In this document: positions 1-7,056 of the stretch, one piece after another
Layout: every line of letters starts with the position of its first letter
Numbering within the stretch: the first letter of the stretch is position 1
Assembly (NCBI GenBank): GCA_017430155.1
Contig: JAFRNO010000730.1
Location: 1-8,229 of the forward strand
Reading direction: 5' to 3'
DNA length: 8,229 bases
From: Kiritimatiellia bacterium
GTDB taxonomy: Bacteria > Verrucomicrobiota > Kiritimatiellia > RFP12 > UBA1067
Notes under the pieces: generated by a model
Databases searched by the model: none
What the model was told of the DNA's origin: nothing
The model's input: the letters and a program-made list of their open reading frames with translations, nothing else
Position numbers and translations under genes: made by a program

Positions 1-1712
1 ATACGGGCAAGATGTCGAACAAGTTCCGTCTTCTGGGCGGTGCGCTCCCGAAGGGCCTGAAGATTAACGCCAGCACGGGCGTCCTTGACGGGACGCCCAC
101 GACGCCCGGCACGTACACGGCCCTGCTCCAGAGCTACAAGCAGACGCAGACCGGCACGAAGAAAGTGAAGGGCAAGTCGACTCCCGTTTACGCTTACGAC
201 TACGGCACGACGGTGCCGATTACGTTCAACGTCCTCCCCGCCGGCACGATGATCGGATCGTTCCGCGGCGTCTTGAACTCGTCGGCGACCGGCGAACTGA
301 CGAACGACGCGCGGTGCCTCGGCCTGCTCACGCTCACCACGACGGCCGCGGGCAAGGTCACGGCCAAGGCCACGATCGGCGGCATCGCCTACTCCTTCAG
401 CGGCACGACGGGCTTTGACGAGCTGCTGGATCGCGACGAGACGGCTCCCGGCTGCACGCGCCATGTGCAGGTCACGCTGACGACGCCGGTCAAGAAGCTC
501 AATGCCAAGAAGAAGGTCGTTGCCACGGAAGTGGCCAGCCTCACGCTCACGCTGGGCGATGGCGCGCTGACGAACGAGGTGGCCCTTGCCGAAGCAGCCG
601 GCACGGCGGAACTCACGCTGAACGTCCTCAATTCGGCGCGGACGGCATGGGTGGAGGACGTGAACTACACCGCAACCCTCTACCGCAACAACGGCGCGAC
701 CGAGTTGGGTTCGGCGGCGCTGGCTTCCTACGAGGGCTACTACACCGCGGCGCTCGCGCCTGAAGGCGTCTCGGCGGCGGACGGCATTCCGGCGGGCAAC
801 GGCTACCTCACGTTCACCGTGGCGAAGACCGGCGCCGTGAAGGTGGCGGGATCGCTGGCGGACGGCACGGCCGTCTCCTTCTCCACGATCGGCCAGCTGG
901 TCGGCGACACCCTTGCCGACCCGGCGGCCTGCACGCTGACGGTGCCGGTCTTCGCGGGCTCGGCGGCATACGCGTTCGGCGGCGAGGTGAAGATCGCGCT
1001 TCCGGCGGGGGGCGAATTCCCGGTGGTGCTGCCGTCGGCGAAGCTTGTCTGGGAGAAAAATGCGGCCAAGACCACCTCGCAGGACGGAACTGCCTTCGCC
1101 ATCAGCGCCGCGCCGACGGGCGGGTGGTACGACAAGGTCGTCAACCTCCAGAACTACTACCTGAACCGCGAGTTCGCCGTTTCGTCGATCAATTCCGCCG
1201 ACGACCTGCCGGCGGCGGCGCTCGCGAGCGGCTATTCGTTCTCCACGCTCTCCTCGCCGAATGACCTGGGCGCGTCGTTCGTGGGCAACAGCCTGACCGT
1301 GCCGGCGCGCAAGCTCGTCAAGAACATGACGACGGGCCTGTCCGATTTCGGGACGAGCGTCAACCCGTGGAACACGACGGTGAAGTTCAACCGCGCGACG
1401 GGGCTCGTCTCGGGCACGTTCAGCGCCTGGGAGTGGATCGTCAAGAACGACCTCGAGAATGCCTTCGACACGGCGCAGAAGCAGATCACGGGGCTCGCGC
1501 ACAAGGGCGTGCTGCTCTATTCGCGCGACGACTCGGCCGAGTCCCCGCTCGCGGACAACGTGCTGACGGCGGGCTTCTTCCTGATGCCCGCGACGACGAG
1601 CACGAAGGCGGCGACGAAGAACGCGTCGTGGAAGGCTTCGCTGCCGTTCAACATCCTCACGGTCAACGACGACGAGAAGGTCTGGGACGAGAAGGAGTTC
1701 GAAGACGACTAG
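1..1712 (+). CDS. Large secreted Ig-like/beta-module protein, 5' end cut by the window
   Basis: The frame is open to the left edge (first full codon at 3, reading T-G-K before the Met at 12), so that ATG is probably internal and the true start lies outside. Numbering from the Met at 12, residues 11-75 match a putative-Ig (He_PIG) domain: the LPKGLKINASTGVLDGTPT stretch and GTYT are typical. Residues 80-184 and 236-330 look like two copies of a beta-rich module built around a G-x-L/Y-T-L/F-T-V/T...G-K/A-V-x-x-x-A core. Residues 455-525 (FNRATGLVSGTF, then HKGVLLYS and AGFFLMP) are a third, different module common in secreted proteins of this style. The protein ends in a strongly acidic tail (DDEKVWDEKEFEDD). 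I see no LPXTG, PEP-CTERM or transmembrane anchor at the C-terminus. It shares domain types with the protein at 3664-5661. Role is not known; a cell-surface or extracellular structural/adhesive protein is likely. Confidence 0.85.
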   Translation, partial: TGKMSNKFRLLGGALPKGLKINASTGVLDGTPTTPGTYTALLQSYKQTQTGTKKVKGKSTPVYAYDYGTTVPITFNVLPAGTMIGSFRGVLNSSATGELTNDARCLGLLTLTTTAAGKVTAKATIGGIAYSFSGTTGFDELLDRDETAPGCTRHVQVTLTTPVKKLNAKKKVVATEVASLTLTLGDGALTNEVALAEAAGTAELTLNVLNSARTAWVEDVNYTATLYRNNGATELGSAALASYEGYYTAALAPEGVSAADGIPAGNGYLTFTVAKTGAVKVAGSLADGTAVSFSTIGQLVGDTLADPAACTLTVPVFAGSAAYAFGGEVKIALPAGGEFPVVLPSAKLVWEKNAAKTTSQDGTAFAISAAPTGGWYDKVVNLQNYYLNREFAVSSINSADDLPAAALASGYSFSTLSSPNDLGASFVGNSLTVPARKLVKNMTTGLSDFGTSVNPWNTTVKFNRATGLVSGTFSAWEWIVKNDLENAFDTAQKQITGLAHKGVLLYSRDDSAESPLADNVLTAGFFLMPATTSTKAATKNASWKASLPFNILTVNDDEKVWDEKEFEDD

Positions 1713-1716
1713 GAGG
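1711..1716 (+). promoter_or_regulatory. Ribosome binding site for the ligase-like gene, overlapping the previous stop codon
   Basis: A perfect AGGAGG begins on the second base of the TAG stop (1710-1712) of the upstream gene. It sits 8 bases before TTG 1725 and 11 bases before ATG 1728, which are adjacent in-frame codons. The overlap with the stop suggests that translation of the two genes is linked. Confidence 0.7.
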
Positions 1717-1727
1717 CCACGTAATTG

Positions 1728-3620
1728 ATGGGCGCATCGCTTCGAACAGTTCTGCTCGTGATTCCGCTGGCGGCCCTTGCGGCCGGTCGGTCGGAGGTGC
1801 TGGGCTTTGATCCGACGGCGTCAAACGCCTTGGAGTCCGCCGCATCCATCTACATCGCGCCCGAGAACGAGTTCATCTACCGCATGCGTTTCCCCGACGG
1901 GAACTACCGCGAGTTCCAGAGGACCGTGAGCGATTCGGCGAGTCCCCTGCAGAAACTCTGGAGTCCAAATGACTGGAAGGGCGGCCTGCGGGCGAAGGAG
2001 CGTCTGATCTACGTGGAGAGCAGCACGAACGTCGTGGGGGGGCGCGCGCTGTTTCTCTTCCGGAACGGACGCCTCGTCACGTTCGAGCAGAACGGCAAGG
2101 TGGGCAAGATCCCGTATGAAGCGCCCCGGGCGCCCACGGCAGGCGGAGCGCCCTATTATTTCGGCGATAGCGAGTCCGAAGACGCCGAGCCGGGCGCCGC
2201 AAAGCGGAAGCCGCAGGGATTGGCAAAGGACGTCCAGCGCGAGCTGAAGAAGAAATGGGCGAAGAGCGGCCGTCTGCGCTGGCCGTTCGAGAACCCGAAC
2301 GAGAACGGATTCCTCTACCTGTCCATCGCGCTGTTGGCCACGGCGCTGTTCTACGTTCCGCGCCGTGCAGCCAAGATCGCGGGGGGCGTGTGCTTCGTGG
2401 CGGCGTCGGCCGCGCTGGTGATGACCGCGTCGCGGGGCTCGTTCATCGCGTTCGCGCTGGGGCTTGCGCCCGCGATCGCGTTCAATTTCAAGAAGCTGAT
2501 CCGTTCGAGGGAGTTTCTGGTCCTGGCAGGGGTCGTGTTGCTGACGGCCGTCACATGGGTCGCCCTGCATCCGGAGCTGTTCACGCGCGGGTTCGTGAAG
2601 AAGTCGCGTTGGTCGAACGAGACGCGCCTCGAGATGTGGACCACGGCGCCGCAAATGATCGCGGAGGCGCCGAATGGCTGGGACGGCCTGCGCGTGAACC
2701 CGAAGTACATGGTGGGGCGGGCGTATGTGGATTGGTACGACAGCCTTTCGCAGATATCCCTTTCCGGCTCGCTCGTCAACGACCACCTGACGCGTCTCGT
2801 GGGCTATTCCCGTCTCGGCCGGTACACCTACCTGTTCATCTGGTTCGGGCTGCTCGCCTTGACGGCCTACACGGCGTCTCGCACGAAGCGCGCCGTGTCG
2901 CTCGGCGTCTTCGTGGCCCTGGCCGTGGCGGGCTGGTTCAACGCCGTGCTCATGAACGGCTTTCTCTGGGGCGTGCCGATGGCGGCCCTCGGGCTGTTCC
3001 TGGCCGGACGGCCCTGGCGCGTCTGGCGGCCGCGGACGGTTGGCCTGCTTGTCGCCGGAGCGGCCGTTCTGGCCGTCTGCTCGCTTGAGGGAATTGCCGC
3101 ATACGGCCGCGCGACCATCAAGCGGGACTATGCGATTCGCGTGGGGGACGGCCAGGTGCGCGTGAAGGGCGATACCCCCGAGATATGGATCGTCGACGAC
3201 GGCAAGGCACTCGGAGGGGTGATGTCCTGCCGCGACATCCGTCGTCGCTACCTCAACCATCCGTCTTCGCCACCGGTGGGGTACGTGCGCCATGTGGACG
3301 ACTTGCCCCGGGAGAAGATCGCGCGTCTCGTCCTCGCCGGCGACATGGGGCGCACGTGGCTCGAGGGCTTGCAAAAGGCCGCCGAAAAGGGCGAGGACAT
3401 CTCGCAGCGCGTCCCGCAGGAGCTGGTGTTCGTCACGCCGTCGTTCCCGCCTTCCGAGATGCCGGAAGAGATCGTGAAGGCATGCAAGGTCACGTACGTG
3501 ATCGGCGAGTTCGTCGCGCGGTACGATGCGGAGGAGTTCGCGGCCCCGCCCGCGTGGGTGGCCGTCGTTCCGGGCATGGAGCTCTACATCGACAACTGGA
3601 TGCGTTTCGCGGTTGAGTGA
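1728..3620 (+). CDS. O-antigen ligase/polymerase-like membrane protein (Wzy_C type) with extra soluble domains
   Basis: Expected role: joining or transferring lipid-linked glycan on the outer face of the inner membrane. Numbering from ATG 1728 (TTG 1725 is also possible). A signal anchor lies at about 5-20, followed by a soluble region to about 194. PNENGFLYLSI (190-200) is the NPN-type motif found partway through Wzy_C proteins. TASRGS (233-238), NETRLEMW (297-304) and NDHL with His353 in a long loop fit the Wzy_C core. Hydrophobic segments lie at about 195-210, 216-233, 238-253, 263-280, 365-383, 389-408, 410-426 and 437-455. Arg/Lys-rich loops (PRRAAK, FKKLIRSR, SRTKRA, GRPWRVWRPR) alternate with them, which puts the N-terminal domain, the His353 loop and the C-terminal domain (457-630) outside the cytoplasm. 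The usual first block of several transmembrane helices is absent. The C-terminal domain looks alpha/beta (PEIWIVDD, ARLVLAGD, QELVFVTPS) but I cannot assign it. Ligase, polymerase and protein O-oligosaccharyltransferase cannot be separated by eye. Confidence 0.8.
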   Translation: MGASLRTVLLVIPLAALAAGRSEVLGFDPTASNALESAASIYIAPENEFIYRMRFPDGNYREFQRTVSDSASPLQKLWSPNDWKGGLRAKERLIYVESSTNVVGGRALFLFRNGRLVTFEQNGKVGKIPYEAPRAPTAGGAPYYFGDSESEDAEPGAAKRKPQGLAKDVQRELKKKWAKSGRLRWPFENPNENGFLYLSIALLATALFYVPRRAAKIAGGVCFVAASAALVMTASRGSFIAFALGLAPAIAFNFKKLIRSREFLVLAGVVLLTAVTWVALHPELFTRGFVKKSRWSNETRLEMWTTAPQMIAEAPNGWDGLRVNPKYMVGRAYVDWYDSLSQISLSGSLVNDHLTRLVGYSRLGRYTYLFIWFGLLALTAYTASRTKRAVSLGVFVALAVAGWFNAVLMNGFLWGVPMAALGLFLAGRPWRVWRPRTVGLLVAGAAVLAVCSLEGIAAYGRATIKRDYAIRVGDGQVRVKGDTPEIWIVDDGKALGGVMSCRDIRRRYLNHPSSPPVGYVRHVDDLPREKIARLVLAGDMGRTWLEGLQKAAEKGEDISQRVPQELVFVTPSFPPSEMPEEIVKACKVTYVIGEFVARYDAEEFAAPPAWVAVVPGMELYIDNWMRFAVE

Positions 3621-3650
3621 GGCGCCGCCGCGTGCGGCGTGAACAAACAG

Positions 3651-3657
3651 AAAGGAG
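3651..3657 (+). promoter_or_regulatory. Ribosome binding site for the thioredoxin/InlB-repeat gene
   Basis: AAAGGAG lies 6 bases before ATG 3664, a good spacing, and it fixes this start over the earlier GTG codons nearby. The 43-base gap before the gene (3621-3663) otherwise holds only a small GC hairpin (CGCCG/CGGCG, 3626-3639) with no T run. I see no clear promoter in it. Confidence 0.75.
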
Positions 3658-3663
3658 TGGACC

Positions 3664-5661
3664 ATGAAAAGATGGATGGCTTTTCTGGCGTGTCTGCTGG
3701 CGTGCGCCGCCGCGGACGCGGCAAGCCCCACGGCCACGCTCTTGAATGCGCGGCGTTCATCAAGCGCCGCCGCCACGACGGGCGTGTGGCTGGCCAATTT
3801 TTCCAAGGCGAAGTCCTACGCGACGAGCCACGACGTGCCGCTCGTCGCCGTGTGGTCGAACGGCGATTCCTGCGGACACTGCACTACCTTCGAGTCCGCC
3901 TGCAACTCGACGTACTTCAAGAACTGGATGAAGACGAGCGGCTGCGTGTTCTTCTTCACCTGGTCCGGCGAGTCGCAGGGAAAGATCGGCGGGACGATCT
4001 TCCACTGGTGCCGCAAGAACAAGAACACGGCCTATCCGTTCGTGCGCATCTACTGGCCGGACGGCAGCGTGGACGTGGCGACGGTGGGCGACACGATGGA
4101 CGGGAAGAAGAGCGGCACCACCGGAGGAAAGAAGGTGGCGGCTTACATCAAGTCGAAGTGCGCCAAGTTCTTCAACAAGAACGCCGTGGTGAAGCCGTAC
4201 ACGGTGGAGTTCGACCCGAACGGCGGGACGGGTGAGATGGCCGCAAAGGCGACGAAGGTCGGCGCCACGTTCACGTTGCCGGCAAACGCCTTCGCGTATC
4301 CGGACTACTCCTTCACCGGCTGGGCCAAGACCTCCGCCGGCGCGGTCGCCTACAAGAACAAGGCGTCCGTCAAGAACCTTACGACCGTCTCCAACGGCGT
4401 GGTCACGCTCTACGCCAAGTGGAAGCGGACCACGTTCCGCACGTACTACACGGGAATCAAGTACACGATCTCCATGACCGATCTGAAGGGCTGGACGCCC
4501 AACAAGAAGGTGACGGGCATGACGTGGAACAAGACGACGGGCAAGTGGTCGGGCAAGCCGACGAAGGCCGGCACGTTCACGATCAAGTTCACGAAGGGCA
4601 AGAGCTCCGCCACGCGCAAGGTCGTCGTGGCGAAGGACACCGTGACGTTCGCAGACGAGGCTGCGCTGAATCGCGTGTTCGCCGAGGGCGAGGACATCGC
4701 GCTCGACATCTCGCCGGCCTCGCACGCGGGTGCCCCGAGGTCCGTGGCGGTGACAGGCTTGCCGTCGGGTCTCGGCTACGCGGACGGCGTGATCACGGGC
4801 CGCACCGAGCGCGTCGGCACGTTCAAGGCCACGGTGACGGTCGTCTCCGCCGCAGGACAGAAACTGACGCGCGCGGTGTCCGTCCAGGTCGGCGTGCCGG
4901 AGTTCTGCATCGGCACGTTCAACGGGTTCATCGGTTTCGTGGACACGAGCCGGCTTGACGAACTCGCGCTCTCGAACCGGGGGACGTTCCGCCTCGCCGC
5001 GCCGTCGAACGCAAATCTCTCCGCGAAGATCGTGACCGCGAAGGGAACGTACGCGCTCACCGGTATCGGTTGGCTGAACACCGGCAACGGCGTCTACACG
5101 GCCGACCTGGCGACGGCGGACGGCCAGCACGTGCTGGAGATCCGGGCGAGCGAGGAGTCGATGGGGCTCGCGGCCTCGTTCCACGAGATCGGCTCGTTCA
5201 CCCCGTCCTACGGCACCACGTATTCCGTGTGGGCGCAACGCGCGCCCTTCGCCCAGAATGCCGACGGCTCGTACTGCGATCCGAACATCGAAGAGGTGAT
5301 GAAGCACCGGAACGTGGTGGGCAAGTGGTACTTCAAGGCATATGGAAGCGGCTCCTCGTGGTTCCTCGACTACGCGACGGCAAGCACGGCGAACCTCACG
5401 CTCACGGTGAAGGACGACGGCATCGCGCAACTGGCCGGCAAGGTCGGTTCCTACTCCGTGAGCGCCTCCTCGGCCGTCTTCGTGTTCGACGGCGACGTCG
5501 CTTTGGGCTTCGTGCGCGCGGACTTCCCGATCCCCGTGACGGTGAACAAGGTGAAGAAGACGCTGGACATCTGGCTCAACCTCTGGTTCGACCGCGATCG
5601 AGGGCATTTCAACGCGCGCGGCGAGGGCATCGGCGCCGCCTCCCTGGAGACGTTTGAATGA
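3664..5661 (+). CDS. Secreted thioredoxin-like/InlB B-repeat/Ig-like protein
   Basis: 665 residues. A clear signal peptide covers about 1-19 (MKRW, then a hydrophobic stretch ending AAADA). Residues 41-170 form a thioredoxin-like domain: VPLVAVWSNGDSCGHC has the CxxC pair at Cys70/Cys73, and AYPFVRIYWPDGS supplies the likely cis-proline at 125. Four more cysteines (80, 94, 116, 166) lie in this domain. Residues 180-254 are an InlB B-repeat (Flg_new type: YTVEFDPNGGTG, FTGWA, VTLYAKWK). Two putative-Ig-like segments follow, about 258-323 (WNKTTGKWSGKPTKAGTFT) and 345-410 (GLPSGLGYADGVITGRT). Two beta modules at about 413-495 and 550-645 resemble those of the protein at 1-1712. There is no C-terminal anchor motif. 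The protein is probably extracytoplasmic or on the surface. The CGHC pair suggests disulfide exchange, but a purely structural role is possible. It is translationally coupled to the next gene. Confidence 0.88.
   Translation: MKRWMAFLACLLACAAADAASPTATLLNARRSSSAAATTGVWLANFSKAKSYATSHDVPLVAVWSNGDSCGHCTTFESACNSTYFKNWMKTSGCVFFFTWSGESQGKIGGTIFHWCRKNKNTAYPFVRIYWPDGSVDVATVGDTMDGKKSGTTGGKKVAAYIKSKCAKFFNKNAVVKPYTVEFDPNGGTGEMAAKATKVGATFTLPANAFAYPDYSFTGWAKTSAGAVAYKNKASVKNLTTVSNGVVTLYAKWKRTTFRTYYTGIKYTISMTDLKGWTPNKKVTGMTWNKTTGKWSGKPTKAGTFTIKFTKGKSSATRKVVVAKDTVTFADEAALNRVFAEGEDIALDISPASHAGAPRSVAVTGLPSGLGYADGVITGRTERVGTFKATVTVVSAAGQKLTRAVSVQVGVPEFCIGTFNGFIGFVDTSRLDELALSNRGTFRLAAPSNANLSAKIVTAKGTYALTGIGWLNTGNGVYTADLATADGQHVLEIRASEESMGLAASFHEIGSFTPSYGTTYSVWAQRAPFAQNADGSYCDPNIEEVMKHRNVVGKWYFKAYGSGSSWFLDYATASTANLTLTVKDDGIAQLAGKVGSYSVSASSAVFVFDGDVALGFVRADFPIPVTVNKVKKTLDIWLNLWFDRDRGHFNARGEGIGAASLETFE
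4201..4425 (+). other. InlB B-repeat (Listeria-Bacteroides repeat) within the secreted protein
   Basis: This encodes residues 180-254 of the protein at 3664-5661. It shows the hallmark order of the family: VEFDPNGGTG, a valine/threonine strand, YSFTGWA, and a closing VTLYAKWK. Only one copy is present. The family is common in secreted proteins of host-associated and anaerobic bacteria, where it acts as a small beta-grasp spacer or binding unit. Confidence 0.85.
5646..5661 (+). promoter_or_regulatory. Ribosome binding site plus ATGA stop/start overlap
   Basis: GGAG at 5646-5649 lies 8 bases before ATG 5658. The ATG shares bases with the TGA stop (5659-5661) of the upstream gene. The 4-base overlap is a classic sign of translational coupling, so the sugar transferase is probably made together with the secreted thioredoxin/InlB-repeat protein. 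Confidence 0.8.
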
Positions 5662-7016
5662 GTTCTGCGGCGTCTCCCAGCGGTGCAACGCGCGTCTGGC
5701 CGGGCGGCCTGCGCGTGCTGCTGCTCATGACGGCCGACCTCGCCTGCCTCGTGGCCGTGTGGGCGCTCGTCGTGTGGGGATATCGGGCGCTGGGATTCGG
5801 CCACTACAAGTACGGCGCCGGATTCTACTTCACGCTTTGGCCGGCCGGCGTGGTTTTCCTGGCGACGAACGCGCTCTTCCGTCTCTACCACGGCAGCGTC
5901 TTCTACCCGTCGGCGCCCGTGAACCCCGTTGAGGAATTCCGCCGCCTGGTGGGATCGGCCGTGCTCACGCACGTCGGCGTCATCGCCGCGCTGGCGATCG
6001 CCTACCAGTCGACCGAACACTACTCGCGCGCGGTCATCCTGATCTCCGGCATGCTGACGGCCATGGGCGTGCAGCTCGTGCGCAACGTGTTGCGGTGGAT
6101 CCTGAAGAAACTCGACGTCGCGCAGATACCCGTGGTGCTGATCGGGACGGGCGAGACGGCGCAGCTCGTGGGCGCGACGCTCGCGCAGGACGCCTATACG
6201 GGTTTCCGGGTGGCGTTGGAGGCCGACGTGGCGGTGGTGTGCGAGGACATGCGGATATTCAAGTGCGAGATGTCGGAACTCACGCGGACCTACCGCCATA
6301 TCGTGTACGTGCCGTCCGGCGCGTCCTTCCCCGTGTTCGGCGCGCAGGCGGTGGCGTTCGACGGCCTGGCCGCGCTTGAAATGCTCAACCAGCGCCGGAT
6401 GCTGGCCCTGCGGGTCGAGAAATGGCTTCTTGACAAGTTGCTCGCCGTCATCGCGTTCGTGCTGCTGCTGCCGTTCTTCGTGGTCGTCCCCGTTCTGATC
6501 AAGCTGACGTCCAGAGGACCGGTCTTCTATCGCCAGAACCGCTTGGGACGGGGGGGACAGCCGATCCGCGTGTGGAAGTTCCGCTCGATGTACGCGGACG
6601 CCGACGCGCGCCTCGCGTCGATACTCGCCTCCGACCCCGCGAAGAAGGCGGAATGGGAGGCGAACTTCAAGCTGGCGGACGATCCCCGCGTGACGCCCCT
6701 GGGCCGCTTCCTGCGCAAGACGTCGATCGACGAGTTCCCGCAGCTGTTCAACGTGTTCGCCGGCGACATGGCGCTCGTGGGGCCGCGGCCGATCGTGTCG
6801 GACGAGGTGAAGTACTACGGCGCGGCCTATGACATCTTCGCGTCCGTACATCCCGGTGTAACCGGCCTCTGGCAGGCATCGGGGCGCAGCGGAACGGACT
6901 ATGCGCGCCGCGTGGCGCTTGACACGTATTATGTCCTCAACTGGTCGCCTTGGATGGACGTGTGGATTCTGTTCCGCACCGTCGGGGCCGTGCTGTTCAT
7001 GCGCGGCGCGTGCTAG
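5658..7016 (+). CDS. WbaP-like undecaprenyl-phosphate sugar-1-phosphate transferase
   Basis: Moves a sugar-1-phosphate (galactose or glucose in known relatives) from a UDP-sugar to undecaprenyl phosphate, the first step of O-antigen, capsule or exopolysaccharide assembly, at the inner membrane. 452 residues. About four N-terminal hydrophobic segments (18-40, 55-75, 97-116, 123-141) are followed by a nucleotide-binding-like region starting at VVLIGTGETAQL (159-170) and a re-entrant helix at about 258-283 with Pro272/Pro278. The catalytic domain shows FYRQNRLGRGGQPIRVWKFRSM (289-311 region), DPRVTPLGRFLRKTSIDEFPQ with the Asp358-Glu359 dyad, GDMALVGPRPIV (369-380), PGVTGLWQASGR (399-410) and DTYYVLNWSPWMDVWIL (422-438). 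The family usually ends in RGAY; here the end is RGAC. The middle region (about 184-250) looks short. The domain order and motifs fit the WbaP group best. Substrate sugar is not readable from sequence. Confidence 0.93.
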   Translation: MSSAASPSGATRVWPGGLRVLLLMTADLACLVAVWALVVWGYRALGFGHYKYGAGFYFTLWPAGVVFLATNALFRLYHGSVFYPSAPVNPVEEFRRLVGSAVLTHVGVIAALAIAYQSTEHYSRAVILISGMLTAMGVQLVRNVLRWILKKLDVAQIPVVLIGTGETAQLVGATLAQDAYTGFRVALEADVAVVCEDMRIFKCEMSELTRTYRHIVYVPSGASFPVFGAQAVAFDGLAALEMLNQRRMLALRVEKWLLDKLLAVIAFVLLLPFFVVVPVLIKLTSRGPVFYRQNRLGRGGQPIRVWKFRSMYADADARLASILASDPAKKAEWEANFKLADDPRVTPLGRFLRKTSIDEFPQLFNVFAGDMALVGPRPIVSDEVKYYGAAYDIFASVHPGVTGLWQASGRSGTDYARRVALDTYYVLNWSPWMDVWILFRTVGAVLFMRGAC

Positions 7017-7037
7017 GCGCACCGGCGATGACGAAGT

Positions 7038-7056
7038 GGGAGAATGGAGTTGGATG
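7038..7056 (+). promoter_or_regulatory. Start region of the U32-like gene with competing starts
   Basis: Three in-frame starts lie together: ATG 7044, TTG 7050 and GTG 7056. GGGAG (7038-7042) is only 1 base from ATG 7044, too close, but 7 bases from TTG 7050. GGAG (7046-7049) is 6 bases from GTG 7056, a near-ideal spacing. The GTG may therefore be the real start, although ATG gives the longest protein. The two products differ by only four residues. Confidence 0.5.

Noticed and set aside
12..14. ATG as the true start of the first gene
   Set aside because: The frame is open upstream to the edge, there is no ribosome binding site in the 11 bases before it, no signal peptide follows, and the Ig-like domain starts at once, so the gene is cut at its 5' end.
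3093..3617. C-terminal domain of the ligase-like protein as an alpha/beta hydrolase
   Set aside because: Strand-like pieces are present but there is no GxSxG nucleophile motif or clear Asp/His partner, so no enzyme name is justified.
3626..3639. GC hairpin between the ligase-like and thioredoxin/InlB genes as a terminator
   Set aside because: Only 5 base pairs with a 4-base loop and no T run; the five + genes still look like one transcription unit.
1821..3806. 661-codon open frame on the - strand opposite the ligase-like gene
   Set aside because: Its product is rich in Arg, His and Ala with no recognisable domain, while the + strand frame has clear membrane helices and Wzy_C motifs. Long antisense frames are expected in GC-rich coding DNA.
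3760..5688. 642-codon open frame on the - strand opposite the thioredoxin/InlB-repeat gene
   Set aside because: Arg/His/Val-rich low-complexity translation without motifs; the + strand frame has a signal peptide, CGHC and an InlB repeat.
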